From Fistularia commersonii (Eukaryota > Chordata > Actinopteri > Syngnathiformes > Fistulariidae), in the NCBI GenBank assembly GCA_037954325.1, contig JBBMNZ010000015.1, positions 10,060,501 to 10,124,500 of the forward strand: 64,000 nucleotides of DNA, given 5' to 3'. The translations under genes were made by a program, and so were the position numbers. Below are positions 59,376 through 64,000 of this stretch, piece after piece (within the stretch, counting starts at the first letter, position 1; the number at the start of each line of letters is the position of its first letter). The notes under the pieces were generated by a model, which ran no database searches, was not told the origin of the DNA, and was given only the letters and a program-made list of their open reading frames with translations.

Positions 59376-60998
59376 GTAAGTGTGTGCCCCGACGCACACA
59401 CACACACGTGCACGCGCTCCCTCTGAAGTTGCAGAGTAGAAAGGATGCGTGACACCACTGACGCCTACTTCTTTTCCGGCTCCGGAGAGCCTCTGTCATT
59501 TTCTACATGGAGACACTTTATAAAAGTATTTTCTGAAAAGAGTCTTAAGGCTGCAATATAACATAGACAAACCAACCAAGGCAACAAACCATTAAATCAG
59601 AATAAATGAAAGCCTAAAAAATCCTATGTATCAGAGTGAAAGTGTGTGAGCTACAACTCTTTATAGCCCTCTAACCTCAAGATCAATCTCAGAGGTTTTC
59701 TTTTTTCCTCTGAACAGTCCAGCCATCATTTTTTAATCACCTGCACTCTGTGCAGGTAGATCATCTTTTAACAATCGGTGCATAGCAGCAAAGATGTGAC
59801 AACAAGCTATTAGAATGAGGGCGTAGAGAGTAACGGAGCACCTCCCCATTGCATAACTAGTAAAGCAGTAGGAAATATTGGCAAATATATGGTTCATGAT
59901 TAAAAATCCTTGGAAACAGTTAATGGGATTTAACTTCTGGCCTTGCTAACCGGTTCAATTTGTCATGGAGGTAAGCGAGTTTTTACCCGAGGCTCGGCCA
60001 AGTTAGAAACTGTTTTCCAACAAGTCAAATGAAAATGACAAACGGAGCTTAAGACATTTTACCAGATCCAGGCAAGACATTTGAGGTGAAATGGCAGAAG
60101 AGCAGCATTATAACTCTGGGTGCAACTGTCAAAGTCTGTCAACTAAAATTCCTCTAAAGCATGTAATCAGATCACGATAACTTCGTGGAGAGGCTCCCTA
60201 AAGCGACAGGGGGTTATTAAATCAGATTCATTGCTCATTGCCAGGGTGTATCTCTAGGCCATCTCCTCAATCATAGCCGTGACGGCTTGATGCAGGTCAA
60301 CACAGCAGCTTCATCTCATGAGAGGAACGCGTCATTGTTGTCCCTCGAAAGCATATCACAGTTTAGAAAAAGCCTCTCCTGACACACAGGCTCATTTGAG
60401 GTACGCTTGTAAAAAACAAAAACACACAAATGTAAATGCTGTTCATTTTCTATTTCACAAACACTAGAACAATAACTTATGACTGTGTTTGCCAGCACAT
60501 TGTTAAGAGCTGATTTCATTACTCCAGGTTCACACAATGTTGGCAATGATGCCGCTTTTTACAAACGCATTCGCCCCCTTTTTATCCCGATGGCTAAGAA
60601 TCAGGGAGAAATGATGGGTTTGAATGGCCCCGAACCTGCAACGCTGCAATTATTTCACGGAAACTCATGGAGCCGTACAATGCTGTCGCACTCTGATAAC
60701 AACAAACCAAGCATGTCAAGCAGTTACAAAATTCAAAAGATATTATTCAACAGATTTGGTGGGTTTTTTTTTTTTTTTTTTGCAGTCTCCAGCCACCAAT
60801 TGCTCACTCAAAGTTAGACCTGGAATTTATTTTTAATTCCAGCTGTATCGTTCTCAGAAGCTCATATATTGAATATTTTGATTGAAACTCTAAGGCGTTT
60901 CATATCCGTGGCATCAAGCCCCTGCGAGCAAAACTTTTTTTTTTTTTTTTTTTAACAAACGTCAACGTTGACAAAAAAATTATATCCTCTCTTCTCAG
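59376..60998 (+). other. rnf43 intron of 1.6 kb
   Basis: GT-AG intron (gtaagtg ... cttctcag). It holds short CA sequence next to the donor, a T17-18 run near 60764-60781 and a T18 run near 60936-60953, but no gene. The block at about 60120-60310 is repeat-free and might be conserved noncoding sequence. Confidence 0.9.
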
Positions 60999-61100
60999 CC
61001 GCACTATGACGTAGGAATCTTGCTCACCATCGTTTTTGCCATACTGGCCATCGTCTTCATCTTCGCTTTCCGCTACAGATGCAAGTCCAACAGAACATGG
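60999..61100 (+). CDS. rnf43: rnf43 coding exon, transmembrane helix
   Basis: This exon is 34 codons, phase 0 to 0, between tctcttctcag and gtaggtgg. PHYDV is followed by a hydrophobic run of about 19 residues (codons 6-24, 61014-61070; GILLTIVF ... VFIFAF) and then a basic stop-transfer RYRCKSNR. This is the single membrane-spanning helix that places the PA domain outside and the RING inside. Human RNF43 has PDYDVWILMTVV and RIRCRPRH in the same positions. Confidence 0.96.
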
Positions 61101-61198
61101 GTAGGTGGACACACGCTGACATGCAGAGCACTAAACTGAACTGTAGGGTTTTACGGTCGGATATTAACGTCAGATTTATTCATCTGTTTTCTTCCCAG
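61101..61198 (+). other. rnf43 short intron
   Basis: A 98-base GT-AG intron with a pyrimidine-rich acceptor (tctgttttcttcccag). Confidence 0.93.
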
Positions 61199-61369
61199 GA
61201 CTCAGTCCATCAGCAGACCATGCGGGCCATAAGTCGACTGGAGACCAGGACCTACATCTCCCAGGGCTGCTCCGGCTCACAGCGCCACCGTGGGGCCTGG
61301 GGTTCAGCCAGCAGCTCGAACTCCAGCCCTGTCTGCGCCATCTGCCTGGAGGAGTTCCAGGACGGCCAG
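61199..61369 (+). CDS. rnf43: rnf43 coding exon, linker and first half of RING-H2
   Basis: This exon is 57 codons, phase 0 to 0. It starts DSVHQQTMRAISRLETR (human DPLQQRTAWAISQLATR) and ends SSPVCAICLEEFQDGQ. The first two zinc-ligand cysteines are codons 46 and 49 (61334-61336 and 61343-61345). The serine-rich linker SASSSNSS before the RING corresponds to the acidic/serine linker of the family. PVCAICLEEF favours RNF43 over its paralogue ZNRF3, which has DCAICLEKY. Confidence 0.97.
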
Positions 61370-61452
61370 GTAGGAGGCAGGGAAACTCAGAAGTGCAGAT
61401 GTGAAATACTCTCCCTTGTTGCAAATTTTTCTCTCTTTCTTTCTCCTCCAAG
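61370..61452 (+). other. rnf43 short intron splitting the RING
   Basis: An 83-base GT-AG intron between the second and third zinc ligands, with a pyrimidine-rich tail ctctctttctttctcctcca. Confidence 0.93.
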
Positions 61453-61555
61453 CACCTGAGGATCATCTCTTGTGCGCACGAGTTCCATAAAGACTGTGTT
61501 GATCCCTGGCTGCTGCAGCACCGCACCTGTCCCCTGTGCATGCACAACATCATGG
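61453..61555 (+). CDS. rnf43: rnf43 coding exon, second half of RING-H2
   Basis: This exon is 103 bases, phase 0 to 1, from CAC after ctcctccaag to ATG G before gtgagg. It reads HLRIISCAHEFHKDCVDPW, then [15 protein letters not shown]. With the preceding exon the ligand pattern is C-x2-C-x14-C-x-H-x2-H-x2-C-x10-C-x2-C, an intact RING-H2. All eight zinc ligands and the E2-contacting W and P residues are present, so the ligase should be catalytically competent. The human counterpart is [21 protein letters not shown], and the 103-base length agrees with human as I recall it. Confidence 0.97.
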
Positions 61556-62736
61556 GTGAGGACAAGCACGTTTCCAGTTAAGTTTCGATCTAAACGGCGG
61601 GGCAGGAATTTGCCCTCCAGAGTTGATATCAAGATAGTAACAATCCATCGGTTGCAGCCGAAACGTTGGAAATATCCAATTCAAATCTCAGATCAAATAC
61701 TGGCAGATAATGGAAAAATATACGAATTTACCGAACGTGTGATTTATTGCCACACACAAGCACAAGAAAAATGCATTTAGTCGTGACCAAGCTAGCGCAC
61801 TCGTTTCCCATATGGTGGCTCAATAAAAGCCCAGCCGTGTCAGTGCGGCTGGCTGTGGCTGACATGGCTGTTTGCTGTTTGTTCATACAAAACCATCCTC
61901 ATATGGGACCGTCTGCTGGCTTTGCTGCTGGCAGCAACTAACTTCACATGACGCAGACATTCATCTATTAAGTCTTTGTGCTTTAAGTCTTAAATATAAC
62001 CTGCCAGGACATAGTCGGGGGCTCGTGAAAATTTACTGGCCTTCGGTTTGTCGACAGCGAGCGCCTGGTCACTGTGAACCCGGTGAACCCCCATCGTGAG
62101 CGAGTGCTTCTGGGTTACCAAACTGTATATATAGATAGAACTCTTATTTCTCTTGGCCGGTGATCAAATGAAAAGCTAACAAACCCCGCAGGCCAGAATA
62201 AGTGGACATGTTCAAAAAACATGGTTCCTGCTGAACTTTGCCCACAAGTAAGGCGGTTGACAAATCAGCGGTCCATTTTGTCAGACTTGTCCCCCTGCCG
62301 TCAAAATTTTCTTTATTCTTGCTGAAATTACGTATGATTAAGCTTCTCTGCGTGAAACACTGTAACCCTTGTGTGCATTCATTGATAAAAGTACAAAAGT
62401 TTCATAGAAATGTATCATAAGTGCCAGATTGCCAGAAGTTATTCACGTAAATGTGATTCTGCAGAATATGAATATGTTGTTGAGGCTTTTTCATTGCTGA
62501 AAATTGACAATTTATATACTATATTCTGTTATTTCACTTGAGAAATTAGAGGATTTGTGTACGGGGGACTTATGGGCATTTTAGGGATTTTACTGAGAAA
62601 ATATTTAAAATACTGGTCATACAGTTAAAACGGATATACACGGATAAAATGGATATATGATATTTCTTGGATAAGTAACAACTATTCCCGAAGCTTTTAA
62701 GTCACCGGAAATGGTAAATGCTTTTGTGCTCTGCAG
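61556..62736 (+). other. rnf43 intron of 1.2 kb
   Basis: GT-AG phase 1 intron (gtgagg ... tgctctgcag). No gene, microsatellite or transposon recognised; unique-looking A/T-moderate sequence. Confidence 0.9.
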
Positions 62737-64000
62737 GGACAGAGCGACAGCCCCAGAGGAGCAGACTTCAGCAGACTCCGGAGCAGAGTTTCCTGCACCC
62801 TCAGCCCTACAGCGGGCCACGCAACCACCCCTTCCCCCAGCACGCCATCCCGTTCTCCATGAGGCTGCACTACCCCCGCGGACCCTCGGGCCCCTACCCC
62901 CCCGTCGGCCACTACAACGGCTCATCTCACATGGACGCACAGGCCCTGCGTTTCCTCCCCGGCCGCTCGCTCGGCCCCTCGTGCGGGTACCACCATCCCG
63001 CAGAGGGTCCGGGGCGGCCCCACAGAACTGGGGGCAACTGTCGGACTTCCGCTCACCATTACAACCCCCGCCGTTCCTGCCCCAACCACCGCTCGTCCTG
63101 CCTGGCACAGCGCGGCGCGTCCAGCTCCAGAGCACACCACAGCGGCACTGGCGCTCCGCAGCCACGCGGAGCGCCAGCCCACAGCCGTCTGGACGAGGGC
63201 AGCTGCTCGGGCGGCAGCTACCACACGGACCGCAGCGGCTACTTGGCCGACGGTCCGGCCAGCGACTCCAGCTCGGGGCCGTGTCACGGCTCCTCGAGTG
63301 ACTCGGTCCTCAACTGTACTGATGTTTCCCTGCAGGGGGTTTATGGCAGCTGGTCCACCTTCCGTAGCTCCCTCAGCAGCGACTACGATCCGTTTGGGTA
63401 TTACGGGTCGGGGTCGGGGTCCGGGTGCGACCCCCGCAGGAACAGCCTGGAGGCAGGGGCCCAGGCACGGCCTCGGTCGCTAGATTCTGTGGTGAACAAA
63501 GTGGGCTGCGTGGACGAGCAGCCGCAGACTGTGTTCAGCCACATCCACTACCACCGCCACAGACACCACCACTACGAGGAGGGGGAGCTCAGCCTGGGCC
63601 TGAGCAGGGGCTCTGATGAGGAGCAGGGAGCCGCTGCGCCCGCAACTCCGCCCGCCGCTCTCGCCGCGGACAAAGACGCAGCCGTGCCCCCTCCCAAACA
63701 CAGCCCCTGCCAGTGTCCAAAGCCGGACCCCGCCGATCGAAGTCCCGGGACAGAAGGCCGGGATCACGACCCCGGGAACTCTTCGGGACCCTCCGTCCTG
63801 GTGTCCCCCATCCCCTTACAGCTACAAACTCGCTGCTGTCACCAGGGGCACGGACACCCCCCTGCTCCTCTGGGGCGAGTGGGGGGCTGCGTGCTCGACG
63901 GCCCCTCCGTTCACTTCCATCAGAGCCTGGATCTGCAGGACGACCGCAACGTGCACATCCACTACGGCCAGGGTCCCGGCTTCTGCTGCTCCCCGGCCGA
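62737..64000 (+). CDS. rnf43: rnf43 large terminal-region exon, cytoplasmic tail (3' partial)
   Basis: It starts in phase 1 after tgctctgcag and stays open to the window edge (420 full codons). The tail is rich in Pro, Ser, His and Gly. Conserved RNF43 landmarks are GYLADGPASDSSSGPCHGSS with SDSVLNCTDVSLQGVYGS (from 63237), SSLSSDYDPF, RPRSLDSVV (about 63471-63494) and the His/Tyr block HIHYHRHRHHHY (63540-63575). These regions in the family mediate Dishevelled and other cytoplasmic contacts and carry regulatory phosphoserines. A small GSGSGSG run at about 63406-63426 looks lineage specific. The end of the exon and the stop codon are outside the window. Open frames on the opposite strand here are GC-driven shadows. 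Confidence 0.96.

Noticed and set aside
59151..59426. 91-codon plus-strand frame starting inside the short intron
   Set aside because: Its C-terminal half is the true exon 59241-59375, but its start and end are intron sequence; splice sites and conservation define the real exon.
61199..61555. Identification as the paralogue znrf3
   Set aside because: The RING reads PVCAICLEEF and HRTCPLC, and the tail has RPRSLDSVV and HYHRHRHHHY, which are RNF43 features; ZNRF3 has DCAICLEKY and HHTCPHC.
62617..63287. Long minus-strand frames opposite the last rnf43 exon
   Set aside because: They are antisense shadows of a GC-rich coding exon; the sense frame has clear RNF43 conservation.
1..64000. CRISPR arrays, tRNA or rRNA genes, bacterial operons
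   Set aside because: The direct repeats present lack spacer structure, no cloverleaf or rRNA sequence was seen, and the gene structure is spliced vertebrate type.

Overview
This is eukaryotic DNA from a ray-finned fish. It has GT-AG introns, dense (CA)n/(TG)n microsatellites, many A/T homopolymers over 20 nt, and dispersed repeats of teleost type (hAT, pogo/Tigger and piggyBac-like elements, LINE tails, a short repeat ending in a 'ggcagacgcttttatccaaa' block). No bacterial-style operon, CRISPR array, tRNA or rRNA was seen.

The only gene I can support is rnf43 on the + strand. It encodes a single-pass transmembrane RING-H2 E3 ubiquitin ligase that removes Frizzled receptors and dampens Wnt signalling. 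Seven coding exons are visible: 31428-31541, 59068-59142, 59241-59375, 60999-61100, 61199-61369, 61453-61555 and 62737 to beyond the window end. Spliced together they give about 654 codons without a stop: most of the PA (R-spondin-binding) ectodomain, the membrane helix, the complete RING-H2 finger, and the first 420 codons of the long cytoplasmic tail. The first coding exon (signal peptide and start of the ectodomain) and the end of the tail are not seen.

Layout: 1-31427 is presumed 5' intron or flank and holds the nested and decayed transposons. 31542-59067 is a 27.5-kb intron. 59068-64000 is the compact exon-rich 3' half. Notable repeats are a three-deep nest of DNA transposons (1675-2853), a hAT MITE with a perfect 8-bp target duplication (3012-3356), a nearly homogeneous 111-bp tandem repeat (10355-10763), a pogo-like transposase pseudogene (21378-22112) with a second inverted fragment (23715-23925), a 38-bp minisatellite (24011-24276), a Tigger-like MITE (34176-34621) and a 92-bp TTAA-flanked palindrome (42368-42459).

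I found no convincing new biological system. The most useful leads are the regulatory content of the two very large rnf43 introns, CA/TG-rich sequence just downstream of three rnf43 donor sites, and the young tandem arrays. Most long open frames elsewhere run through microsatellites or GC-rich sequence and look like chance.
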